Below, piece by piece: positions 7,570-14,037 of a stretch of DNA of 14,037 bases. The position numbers and the translations under genes were made by a program. The DNA is taken from NCBI GenBank assembly GCA_025966255.1, contig JAOPVG010000407.1:1-14037 (forward strand), read 5' to 3'. The stretch comes from Jatrophihabitans sp. (GTDB lineage: Bacteria; Actinomycetota; Actinomycetes; Mycobacteriales; Jatrophihabitantaceae). Every line of letters begins with the position of its first letter. Position 1 is the first letter of the stretch. The notes beneath the pieces were generated by a model that saw only the letters and a program-made list of their open reading frames with translations, was not told where the DNA came from and ran no database searches.

Positions 7570-8910
7570 TCAGCGCGGCAGGTCCCAGCGGCGCCGCACG
7601 ACGGGCACCGGCACCGGCTCGCCCTGGTCCTGCTTGCCGAGGTTGTGGGCTCGCAGGCGCAGGAACCAGACGGCCGTGCGTACCGCCCCGAACGCTTGCA
7701 CCCCGATCGCGACCAGGACGGCCCAGCGCAGCGTGTGCGGATTGGTCGCGCCCTGTATATCGAGGGCCCAGCCGATGCCGAGCGCGATGATCACCGTGGC
7801 CACGAAGCCGCCGACGTTGACGACGCCGGACGCCATGCCGAGCGTGCGGGAGTGGTTGTAGTCGCGGGCGAGCGCGAACGCCGCCATGGAGGCCGGACCG
7901 CCCAGGGCCATGAACACGAACAGGGCCACGACCAGGCCGCGCGGCGGCACGTCGCTGTAGGCCAGGACGAGTGCCGTCCATCCGGCAATGGTGAGCAGGC
8001 AGATGGTCAATGCCAGTGGCACCCGCAGGGCCGGACGGTGGCCGATGAGCCAGCCGAACAGCGGGCCGAAGACCGCGGCGAGGAGCACGCCGCACATCAG
8101 CACCGCGCCCGCGCCCGCCGGGCTGAACCCGGCCGCCTTCACCAGGTACGGGCCGCCCCACAGGACGCCGAACGCAGTACCCGTCGACATGCACGCGAAG
8201 TGCACCCAGAACCCCAGTCGGGTGCCGGGCAGCGCCCAGGCGACCCGCACCCGCGCCCACACGTTCTCGACGCCGGTGCGCAGTTCACCGAGGTCGCGGA
8301 CCGACTGCGGGCGTGGCGTGGCGTCGGGCAGCAGCGCCCAGACGGCGAGCCCGGCCACCAAGGACAGCACTGCGGCGATGCCGAAGCCGGTCGTCCAGCC
8401 GGCGTCGTGCAGCAGGAGCGCCAGCGGCAGGGTGGCGAGGACGTTGCCGGCGGTGCCGGTCATTCCGGTGAGTGCGACGAGCAGGGGGTAGCGGCGGGCG
8501 CTGAAGTGGGTGGCGGCGAAGCGGAGCACGCTGACGAAGGTGAGCGCGTCGCCCGCGCCGAGCAGTACGCGGGCCAGCAGCGCCGCGGGGTACGAGGGCA
8601 CCGTGGCGAACAGCAGCTGGGCCACGCCCATGACCAGCGCGGCCACGACGAGCAGCCGGCGCGGGCCGTAGCGGTCGACGAGGACGCCGGTCGGGATCTG
8701 CATGGCGGCGTACACGCCGAGCTGCAGGAAGATGAACACACTCAGCTGCGCGGGCGTGATTCCGAACCGCTGCTGGGCGAGCAGGCCGGCGACCCCCAGC
8801 GACGTGCGATGCAGGACGGCGAGCAGGTAGACCCAGGCGGCGAGCAGCCAGCCGAACACGGCCGACCGGCTGGGTCCGTCCGTCCTCAGAGCGGGCGACG
8901 AGGCGGACAT
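7570..8910 (-). CDS. Major facilitator superfamily transporter
   Basis: A 446-residue protein with about 12 predicted membrane segments. An MFS loop 2-3 signature is visible as GVLVDRYGPRRLL (about 75-87), following TM2; this is the usual G-x3-D-RxGRR/K region. FGWLLAAWVYLLAVLHRTSLGVAG forms TM1, and a central cytoplasmic loop with TPRPQSVRDLGELRTGVENVW separates the two six-helix halves. The C-terminus (LRLRAHNLGKQDQ onward) is basic and cytoplasmic. Substrate cannot be assigned; overall look is of an ACS- or nitrate/sugar-phosphate-like MFS permease. It starts 22 bases after the amidohydrolase stop, suggesting co-transcription with it and possibly import of that enzyme's substrate or export of a product. 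The Shine-Dalgarno match is weak (GAGCGG). Confidence 0.88.
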   Translation of the reverse strand: MSASSPALRTDGPSRSAVFGWLLAAWVYLLAVLHRTSLGVAGLLAQQRFGITPAQLSVFIFLQLGVYAAMQIPTGVLVDRYGPRRLLVVAALVMGVAQLLFATVPSYPAALLARVLLGAGDALTFVSVLRFAATHFSARRYPLLVALTGMTGTAGNVLATLPLALLLHDAGWTTGFGIAAVLSLVAGLAVWALLPDATPRPQSVRDLGELRTGVENVWARVRVAWALPGTRLGFWVHFACMSTGTAFGVLWGGPYLVKAAGFSPAGAGAVLMCGVLLAAVFGPLFGWLIGHRPALRVPLALTICLLTIAGWTALVLAYSDVPPRGLVVALFVFMALGGPASMAAFALARDYNHSRTLGMASGVVNVGGFVATVIIALGIGWALDIQGATNPHTLRWAVLVAIGVQAFGAVRTAVWFLRLRAHNLGKQDQGEPVPVPVVRRRWDLPR

Positions 8911-8932
8911 GACCGCTCAATCGTACGGCGGT

Positions 8933-10009
8933 TCAGCCGACCACAGCGCCACGCAGGAGCATCCGCCGAGGGTCGTGGATGGCGGCGAGATCGGTGCGCG
9001 GATCGGTGTCGTAGACGACGAGATCCGCCGGAGCGCCCTCGCCCAGACCGGGCAGGCCCAACCATTCCCGGCCGCGCCAGGACGCCTGGGCGATGACGTC
9101 GGCCTGCGGGATACCGGCACCGACGAGCGCCCGGATCTCGTCCCGGATGAGCCCGTGCGGCAGCGTCCCCCCGGCGTCGGTACCGGTGTAGATCGGCACG
9201 CCGGCCTCGAAGGCCGACCGGACGCGTTCGCGCGACGTCGCGAAGAGCGCCCGCATGTGGGCGGCGTACTTCGGGTACTTCTCGGCCCCGCCCAGGGCAA
9301 TGGCCGGGAAGTTGTCGATGTTGATCAAGGTCGGGACGACCGCCGCCCCCGACGCCGCCGCCGCCGCGATCAGCTCGTCGGTGAGGCCCGTCCCGTGCTC
9401 GATCGAATCGATCCCCGCGGCGATGAGACCGGGAAGCGCGTCCTCACCGAAGACGTGCGCCGCGACGCGCACTCCCAACTCGTGCGCCCGGCCGATCGCG
9501 GCTTTGAGGGCGGCGTCGGGCCACGTGGGGGCCAGATCGCCGAGGTCGCGGTCGATCCAGTCGGCGGCGAGCTTCACCCAGCCGTCTCCGGCGGCGGCCT
9601 GCCGTTCGACCTCGGCCACGAGTTCGTCCGGCTCGACCTCGACACCGAGGTCGCGGACGTAGCGCTTGGGCCGAGCGATGTGCTGACCGGCCCGGATGAG
9701 CCGGGGCAGGTCGTCCCGGGCCTGGATCGAGGTGTTGTCGACGGGCGAGCCGGCATCGCGCAGCAGCAGGGCGCCGGCGCCGCGGTCGAGCAACGCCTGG
9801 GCGGCCATCGCGTCCAGGTCCTCGACGTGCCCGTGCGGGGCCAGCCCGACGTGGCAGTGGGCGTCGACCAAACCGGGAATGATCCAGCCGCGGTCGGCCA
9901 CCGTCTGCGCTTCGGCGTTCGGGCGCGTGAACGTGAGCCGGCCCTCGACGACCCAGGCGTCGCGTTCGGTCTCGTCGGGCAGGAACACGCCGCGCAGGTG
10001 AAGAACCAC
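8933..10009 (-). CDS. Metal-dependent amidohydrolase (imidazolonepropionase/prolidase-like)
   Basis: A 358-residue TIM-barrel hydrolase of the amidohydrolase superfamily. GWIIPGLVDAHCHVGLAP (41-58) holds the first metal pair His51/His53. WVKLAAD (144-150) gives Lys146 as candidate bridging carbamylated lysine. His185 in VAAHVFGE, His205 in SIEHGTGL and Asp278 in YTGTDAGG complete the binuclear site. The C-terminal GEGAPADLVVYDTDP returns to the beta-sandwich composite domain. The enzyme probably cleaves a C-N bond in a cyclic or peptide-like substrate, but the substrate cannot be read from the sequence. The start is GTG; no Shine-Dalgarno sequence is visible, so a slightly different start is possible. 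It lies 90 bases after the HIT gene, across a hairpin, and 22 bases before the MFS gene. Confidence 0.88.
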   Translation of the reverse strand: MVLHLRGVFLPDETERDAWVVEGRLTFTRPNAEAQTVADRGWIIPGLVDAHCHVGLAPHGHVEDLDAMAAQALLDRGAGALLLRDAGSPVDNTSIQARDDLPRLIRAGQHIARPKRYVRDLGVEVEPDELVAEVERQAAAGDGWVKLAADWIDRDLGDLAPTWPDAALKAAIGRAHELGVRVAAHVFGEDALPGLIAAGIDSIEHGTGLTDELIAAAAASGAAVVPTLINIDNFPAIALGGAEKYPKYAAHMRALFATSRERVRSAFEAGVPIYTGTDAGGTLPHGLIRDEIRALVGAGIPQADVIAQASWRGREWLGLPGLGEGAPADLVVYDTDPRTDLAAIHDPRRMLLRGAVVG

Positions 10010-10029
10010 GGGGCGGACGTTACTGGCTA

Positions 10030-10097
10030 GGTTTGCATCCGCAGCAGTCGCTATCGGCGCCGCTCGCGGCGCGATGCGACGCGTACGGATGCAAACC
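10030..10097. repeat. 68-base long imperfect hairpin with perfect 12-base terminal arms
   Basis: GGTTTGCATCCG at 10030-10041 is the exact reverse complement of 10086-10097. Inside, after a 5-by-5 internal loop, GTCGC (10047-10051) pairs with 10076-10080, ATC (10053-10055) with 10073-10075, and GCGCCG (10057-10062) with CGGCGC (10067-10072), leaving single-base bulges at 10052 and 10056 and a 4-base loop (10063-10066). In all, 26 base pairs. The structure fills most of the HIT-amidohydrolase gap. No T-run follows on either strand, so it is not a classic intrinsic terminator; it could be a palindromic repeat, an mRNA-processing or attenuation hairpin, or a protein-binding site. Confidence 0.85.
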
Positions 10098-10099
10098 GC

Positions 10100-10639
10100 T
10101 TACTTGGCCCAGGCGGCGGCCAGCTCGGTGCGGGCGTCGGCGAGCAACTGCGGCAGCACCCGCGTCTGGCCGACGACCGGCATGAAGTTGGTGTCGCCAC
10201 CCCACCGCGGCACGACGTGCTGGTGCAGATGCGCGGCGATGCCGGCGCCGGCCACCGGACCCTGGTTGATGCCGAGATTGAAGCCGTGCGGGGCCATCAC
10301 CGACCGGATCACCTGCATCGCCTTCTGGGTGAACTGAGCGAGCTCGAGCGTCTCGGTCTCGGTCAGCTCCGGGTAGTCGGCGACGTGCCGATACGGGACG
10401 GTCATCAGATGCCCGGAGTTGTACGGGTAGAGATTCAGCACGGCATAGACCGACTCACCCCGCCCGACGATCAGCCCGTCCTCGTCCGAGCGGCCCGGTG
10501 CGGCGCAGAACGGGCAGTCGTCGCCGGGGCCGTCGTGCGTGGGCTTGTTCTCGCCCTTGATGTAGACCAGCCGGTGCGGGGTCCACAGCCGGCCGAAACT
10601 GTCCGGGTCACCGGCGAAGTCGTCGGACGACTCCGTCAT
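10100..10639 (-). CDS. HIT-family protein, probable Ap4A phosphorylase
   Basis: A 179-residue histidine-triad protein. The triad AHLHQHVV (His137, His139, His141) is present, with His139 as the expected nucleophile. CPFC (Cys42/Cys45) with His85 (YRHV) and His137 forms the likely zinc site of GalT/HIT-type enzymes. [18 protein letters not shown] (69-86) and [19 protein letters not shown] (123-141) match the actinobacterial group that includes M. tuberculosis Rv2613c, characterised as a diadenosine tetraphosphate (Ap4A) phosphorylase. That group lies next to thrS, as here. The ATG overlaps the thrS stop as ATGA, so the two are probably translationally coupled. The function is inferred from family and position; hydrolase activity on other nucleotides is possible. 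Confidence 0.9.
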   Translation of the reverse strand: MTESSDDFAGDPDSFGRLWTPHRLVYIKGENKPTHDGPGDDCPFCAAPGRSDEDGLIVGRGESVYAVLNLYPYNSGHLMTVPYRHVADYPELTETETLELAQFTQKAMQVIRSVMAPHGFNLGINQGPVAGAGIAAHLHQHVVPRWGGDTNFMPVVGQTRVLPQLLADARTELAAAWAK

Positions 10640-12651
10640 CCGTACAGCTCGGCCGTCGGTGAGGAGTTGCTGCGCCGGGCCACGGTGTCGGCGATCTCGT
10701 CGATCGCCGTCTCGATCGGGATCGCGTTGCGTTGCGTGCCGTCGCGGTAGCGGAAGGAGACCGCACCGGCATCGGCGTCGGTCTCGCCGGCGATCAGCAT
10801 GAACGGCACCTTCTGCCGCTGCGCGTTGCGGATCTTCTTCTGCATGCGGTCGGCCGAGTCGTCGACCTCCACCCGCAGGCCACGAGCCCGCAGGCGGCGC
10901 GCGACGTCGTCCAGATACCCGTTCTGCTCCTCACTGATCGGGATCCCGATCACCTGCACCGGCGAGAGCCACGCCGGGAAGGCGCCGGCGTAGTGCTCGG
11001 TCAGCACGCCGATGAACCGCTCGACCGAGCCGAACTTGGCCGAGTGGATCATCACCGGCTGCTGGCGGGTGCCGTCCGCGGCCTGGTACTCCAGCTCGAA
11101 GCGGGCCGGCTGGTTGAAGTCGAGCTGCACGGTCGACATCTGCCAGGTGCGGCCGATCGCGTCGCGGGCCTGCACCGAGATCTTCGGGCCGTAATAGGCG
11201 GCGCCGCCCGGATCGGGTACGAGCTCAAGGCCGGACTCGCGGGCAACCTCCTCGAGCACGGCGGTCGCCTGCGCCCAGTCTTCGTCCGAGCCGATGAACT
11301 TGTCGGGCTTGGAATCGTCGCGGGTCGACAGTTCCAGATAGAAATCGTCGAGCCCGAAGTCGCGCAGGAGTCCGAGGAGGAACTCCAACAGCTTCCTGAT
11401 CTCCCCCGGAGCCTGCTCGGCAGTGCAGTAGCTGTGCGAGTCGTCCATCGTGAGGCCGCGGACCCGGGTCAGGCCGTGCACGACTCCCGACTTCTCGTAC
11501 CGGTAGACAGCGCCGAGCTCGAACAACCGCAGTGGTAGCTCGCGGTACGAGCGACCCCGCGACTGGTAAATGAGGTTATGCAACGGGCAGTTCATCGCTT
11601 TGAGGCGGTACTCGATGCCATCGACGTCCATCGGCGGGAACATCGTGTCGGCGTAGTACGGCAGATGGCCCGATGTGTAGAACAGGTCTGCCTTGCTGAT
11701 GTGTGGGGTGCTGACGAAGTCGAAGCCCTCGTCGATGTGCCGCTGGCGGACGTAGTCCTCCAGCTCGCGCCGCAGGATGCCGCCCTTGGGATGGAAGACG
11801 GGCAGCCCCGAGCCGAGCTCGTCGGGGAAGCTGAAGAGGTCCAGCTCGATCCCGAGCTTGCGGTGGTCGCGCTTGGCGGCCTCTTCCAGCCGGTTGAGGT
11901 GGGCCTTGAGGTCGTCGCGGGTCGCCCAGGCGGTGCCGTAGATGCGCTGCAGCTGCTCGTTCTTCTCGCTGCCTCGCCAGTACGCCGCGGCGCTGCGCAT
12001 CAGCTTCACGGCCGGGATCCGCCGGGTGGTGGCCAGGTGCGGGCCGCGGCACAGATCGGTCCAGACGCGCTCGCCGGTCTTGGCGTCGACGTTGTCGTAC
12101 ATGGTCAGCCCGCCCGCGCCGACTTCGGTGGCTTCTTCACCGGTGGCGGTGGACTTCAGGCCGATCAGCTCGAGCTTGAATTTCTCGTTGGCCAGTTCGG
12201 CCCGCGCGGCGTCGTCGTCGATGGGGCGACGGACGAACAGCTGGCCGGCCTTGATGATCTCCCCCATCTTCTTCTCGATGGCAGTGAGATCTTCCGGGGT
12301 GAACGGGCGCGACGGCAAGAAGTCGTAGTAGAAGCCGTCCTCGATCGGCGGCCCGATGCCAAGCAGCGTGCCCGGATACAGCTCCTGCACTGCCTGCGCC
12401 ATCGCATGCGCCGCGGAGTGCCGCAGCACGGCCAGCCCGTCCGGTGAATCGGCGGCCACAGGCTCGACCTCGGCATCCGAGTCGGGTGCCCAGGCAAGAT
12501 CACGGAGTACGCCGTCGGCGTCGCGGACGACGACTGCGCCGTGCGGTCCGGTGAGCTCCACCCCCGCCACGCGCAGCGCGTCGAGCGCCATCTCGCCGGC
12601 CGCGACCGCGACGGTCTGGGCGGGGGCGGTGGGACGGGCGCTGGCGGACAA
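10636..12651 (-). CDS. thrS: Threonyl-tRNA synthetase
   Basis: Class II synthetase that charges tRNA-Thr. The 671-residue protein has a weakly conserved N-terminal TGS-like region (about 10-60), then the editing domain with HSAAH (His78, His82), DGFYYDF (105-111) and TDLCRGPH (Cys201, His205). The catalytic core has [12 protein letters not shown] (280-291), the zinc ligands Cys355 (MNCP), His406 and His536, motif 2 around [24 protein letters not shown] (383-406) and motif 3 around [10 protein letters not shown] (541-550). The anticodon-binding domain runs from about 563 to 655. The residues after His536 read SAK where many relatives have RAL or RAI. The start is TTG, supported by AAGGAG 6 bases upstream. 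The stop overlaps the HIT start. Confidence 0.97.
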   Translation of the reverse strand: MSASARPTAPAQTVAVAAGEMALDALRVAGVELTGPHGAVVVRDADGVLRDLAWAPDSDAEVEPVAADSPDGLAVLRHSAAHAMAQAVQELYPGTLLGIGPPIEDGFYYDFLPSRPFTPEDLTAIEKKMGEIIKAGQLFVRRPIDDDAARAELANEKFKLELIGLKSTATGEEATEVGAGGLTMYDNVDAKTGERVWTDLCRGPHLATTRRIPAVKLMRSAAAYWRGSEKNEQLQRIYGTAWATRDDLKAHLNRLEEAAKRDHRKLGIELDLFSFPDELGSGLPVFHPKGGILRRELEDYVRQRHIDEGFDFVSTPHISKADLFYTSGHLPYYADTMFPPMDVDGIEYRLKAMNCPLHNLIYQSRGRSYRELPLRLFELGAVYRYEKSGVVHGLTRVRGLTMDDSHSYCTAEQAPGEIRKLLEFLLGLLRDFGLDDFYLELSTRDDSKPDKFIGSDEDWAQATAVLEEVARESGLELVPDPGGAAYYGPKISVQARDAIGRTWQMSTVQLDFNQPARFELEYQAADGTRQQPVMIHSAKFGSVERFIGVLTEHYAGAFPAWLSPVQVIGIPISEEQNGYLDDVARRLRARGLRVEVDDSADRMQKKIRNAQRQKVPFMLIAGETDADAGAVSFRYRDGTQRNAIPIETAIDEIADTVARRSNSSPTAELYG

Positions 12652-12657
12652 CCGGAG

Positions 12658-12663
12658 CTCCTT
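12658..12663 (-). promoter_or_regulatory. Ribosome binding site that decides the thrS TTG start
   Basis: AAGGAG on the minus strand stands 6 bases before TTG at 12651. It is the strongest Shine-Dalgarno match in the window and supports this rare start. Confidence 0.75.
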
Positions 12664-12671
12664 CAGATGGC

Positions 12672-12690
12672 GGCGACGCGGTTCGTCGCC
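12672..12690 (-). other. Perfect 7-base-pair hairpin in the thrS leader, with candidate -10 at 12705-12700
   Basis: GGCGACG pairs with CGTCGCC around a 5-base loop, entirely within the 103-base thrS/gamma-CA spacer. On the minus strand TAGCAT (12705-12700) fits the TANNNT -10 pattern; a start about 7 bases on would place the hairpin at the very 5' end of the thrS mRNA. No -35 box is clear. The leader is far too short for a T-box. The hairpin is seen; the promoter is tentative. Confidence 0.45.
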
Positions 12691-12754
12691 TCATCAGCGA
12701 TGCTATCGGCGACAGGGAAATGGCATCGGCGTCGATTGGCTCGATTGGGGAACC

Positions 12755-13300
12755 GTGAATCTTTTTGAGTACGAGGGCAAACGCCCGACGATCGCCGAGG
12801 ACGCCTGGATCGCGCCGACGGCGACGATCATCGGCGACGTCACGATCGAAGCCGGTGCCTCGATCTGGTACGGCGCGGTATTGCGCGGCGACGACGGCCC
12901 GATCGTGATCCGGGAACGCGCCAACGTCCAGGACGGCACGGTGATCCACACGACCCCGGAGGTGACGACGGAGATCGGCCGCGGCGCCACCGTCGCGCAC
13001 CAGTGCATGATCCACGGCGCCGTCCTCGAGGAAGAGGCACTCGTGGGCAACGGGTGTGTAGTTCTCGACGGGGCCCGCATCGGGGCGCGGTCGATGATCG
13101 CCGCGATGTCCCTGGTGCAGCCGGGCGTGCAGATCCCGCCCGGGGTGCTCGCCGCCGGCGTTCCGGCCGTGGTGAAAAAGGACATCGCCGGCACTCCCGC
13201 CGAATTCTGGGTGAAGATGAATCCGGTCTACTACCCCGAGCTCGCGAAACGCCACAGCGTCGGGATCCGTCGCATCGAGAACCCGGGCCGAGGCGAATAG
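12755..13300 (+). CDS. Gamma-carbonic-anhydrase-like left-handed beta-helix protein
   Basis: A 181-residue protein made of hexapeptide repeats such as IIGDVTIEAG and VLDGARIGARS, which build a left-handed beta-helix that trimerises. His65 (DGTVIHTTPE), His82 (VAHQ) and His87 (MIHG) match the three zinc ligands of the gamma-CA/PaaY/YrdA group. RGDDGPIVIRERANVQDG (44-61) carries the conserved Arg, Asp and Gln positions. Many members lack strong carbonic anhydrase activity, so the name is structural rather than proof of reaction. The GTG is chosen because it fits the family N-terminus and has GGGGA just upstream; the frame extends far further upstream only as an antisense shadow of thrS. The next gene starts 9 bases after its stop, so the two are probably an operon. 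Confidence 0.9.
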   Translation: MNLFEYEGKRPTIAEDAWIAPTATIIGDVTIEAGASIWYGAVLRGDDGPIVIRERANVQDGTVIHTTPEVTTEIGRGATVAHQCMIHGAVLEEEALVGNGCVVLDGARIGARSMIAAMSLVQPGVQIPPGVLAAGVPAVVKKDIAGTPAEFWVKMNPVYYPELAKRHSVGIRRIENPGRGE

Positions 13301-13309
13301 GGTGTCCAC

Positions 13310-14037
13310 ATGAGTCAGCCTCCTACGCCCGCGGGGTGGTACGCCGATCCCGCCGGCAAGCACGAGAAGCGCTACTTCGACGGGCAGCAGTGGACCGAGC
13401 ACGTGAATTCGCACGGCCGGCCCGGCATCGACCCGCCCGGCGCGCCGGGGCACGTCCCCACCGTCCAGCGGGCGCCGGAGAAGGTGCAGCGCGACGTGCA
13501 GCGGGCCGGCTCGGCCGGAGTGGCGGCGTTCCAGGGTGGCGGCTCACTGTTCAACGAGCCGGTGCTGGTCGTGAACCAGAAGGCCAAGCTGCTCGAGCTC
13601 AACAACGAGTACGCGATCTATGACCAGAACTCCCGCCAGGTCGGCGCCGTGCGCGAGGTCGGCCAGAGCGGGCTGAAGAAGGCGGCGCGGTTCCTCACCT
13701 CGCTCGACCAGTACATGACGCACAAGCTTCAGATCGTCGACATGCAGGGCACGCCCTTGCTCGCGCTCACCCGCCCGGCGAAGTTCGTGAAGTCGCGGAT
13801 CATCGTCGAGGATCCGGCCGGTCGCGAGATCGGCCAGATCGTGCAGCAGAACGCGTTCGGCAAGATCCGCTTCGGGCTGGAATCCGGTGGCCAGCCCCTC
13901 GGCCTGATCCAGGGCGAGAACTGGCGGGCCTGGAACTTCTCGATCAAGGACCACACCGACACCGAGGTCGCCCGGATCACGAAGACGTGGGAGGGGTTGG
14001 CCAAGACGATGTTCACGACGGCCGACAACTACGTCGT
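13310..14037 (+). CDS. DUF2510 and scramblase-like protein, 3' end beyond the window
   Basis: From ATG at 13310, 242 codons are present before the right edge, and no stop is reached. Residues 1-35 hold a DUF2510 motif (AGWYADPAGKHEKRYFDGQQWTEHV), a short domain common in actinobacterial envelope proteins. A Pro/Gly/Gln linker follows, then from about residue 80 a domain resembling the phospholipid scramblase/LURP-one beta-barrel family (SLFNEPVLVVNQKAKLLE, YAIYDQNSRQVGAVREVGQ, RPAKFVKSRIIVEDPAGREIGQIVQ). No signal peptide is visible. Despite the family name, lipid scrambling has not been shown for bacterial relatives that I know of, so function is unknown. The weak GGGTG upstream and 9-base gap after the gamma-CA gene suggest co-transcription. 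Confidence 0.85.
   Translation, partial: MSQPPTPAGWYADPAGKHEKRYFDGQQWTEHVNSHGRPGIDPPGAPGHVPTVQRAPEKVQRDVQRAGSAGVAAFQGGGSLFNEPVLVVNQKAKLLELNNEYAIYDQNSRQVGAVREVGQSGLKKAARFLTSLDQYMTHKLQIVDMQGTPLLALTRPAKFVKSRIIVEDPAGREIGQIVQQNAFGKIRFGLESGGQPLGLIQGENWRAWNFSIKDHTDTEVARITKTWEGLAKTMFTTADNYV

Noticed and set aside
7645..9096. Plus-strand open frame of 483 codons opposite the MFS gene
   Set aside because: Antisense to a gene with clear membrane segments; composition is Gln/Gly/Ala/Arg-rich and typical of a shadow frame.
8909..10030. Plus-strand open frame of 373 codons opposite the amidohydrolase
   Set aside because: The minus strand carries all metal-binding motifs; the plus frame has no recognisable domain.
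10030..10097. Reading the long hairpin as a tRNA or an intrinsic terminator
   Set aside because: There is no cloverleaf or anticodon arm, and no T-run follows the stem on either strand.
12356..12754. Upstream extension of the gamma-CA frame to 314 codons
   Set aside because: The extra codons are antisense to thrS and lack hexapeptide repeats; the GTG at 12755 fits the family start.
12652..12754. T-box riboswitch upstream of thrS
   Set aside because: The divergent spacer is only 103 bases and contains no specifier stem or T-box sequence.

Overview
This is a high-GC chromosomal window from an actinobacterium. The evidence is gene order and protein type: the block rpsP-khpA-rimM-trmD-lipoprotein-rplS-lepB-rnhB-DUF2469, a thrS gene coupled to an Ap4A-phosphorylase-like HIT gene, GTG and TTG starts, one apparently leaderless gene, and DUF2469, DUF2510 and DUF4232 proteins, which are typical of Actinobacteria. 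I cannot place it below that level. Almost all of the window is ordinary chromosomal coding sequence. I do not see a clear new multi-gene system. The less ordinary items are an IS1595-type transposase fragment at the left edge, a long intergenic hairpin near 10.06 kb, and some unusual protein ends.

Positions 1-5888 read leftward (minus strand). Transcription order is rpsP (S16), khpA (KH protein), rimM, trmD, a DUF4232 lipoprotein, rplS (L19), lepB (signal peptidase I), rnhB (RNase HII) and a DUF2469 gene. Most junctions are tight: rpsP/khpA are 1 base apart, trmD overlaps rimM by ATGA, and rplS/lepB and lepB/rnhB are about 21-22 bases apart. The genes serve ribosome maturation (S16, RimM, KhpA, L19), tRNA m1G37 methylation (TrmD), protein secretion (LepB) and RNA-DNA hybrid removal (RnhB). 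Immediately after DUF2469 a truncated IS1595-family transposase runs off the left edge.

Positions 5889-6096 are a divergent promoter region. Rightward is a GH1 beta-glucosidase (6097-7560) with a -10 box placed as in leaderless actinobacterial genes. It converges, with a 9-base gap, on a leftward block of thrS (TTG start), HIT-family Ap4A phosphorylase, a hairpin-containing 90-base gap, an amidohydrolase and an MFS transporter (12651 down to 7570). The first two are translation-linked. The last two look like a small catabolic or transport pair of unknown substrate.

Positions 12652-12754 are a second divergent spacer. Rightward from it are a gamma-carbonic-anhydrase-like hexapeptide protein and, 9 bases later, a DUF2510/scramblase-like protein cut by the right edge. 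No tRNA, rRNA or CRISPR array was seen, and no gene-free stretch exceeds about 210 bases.
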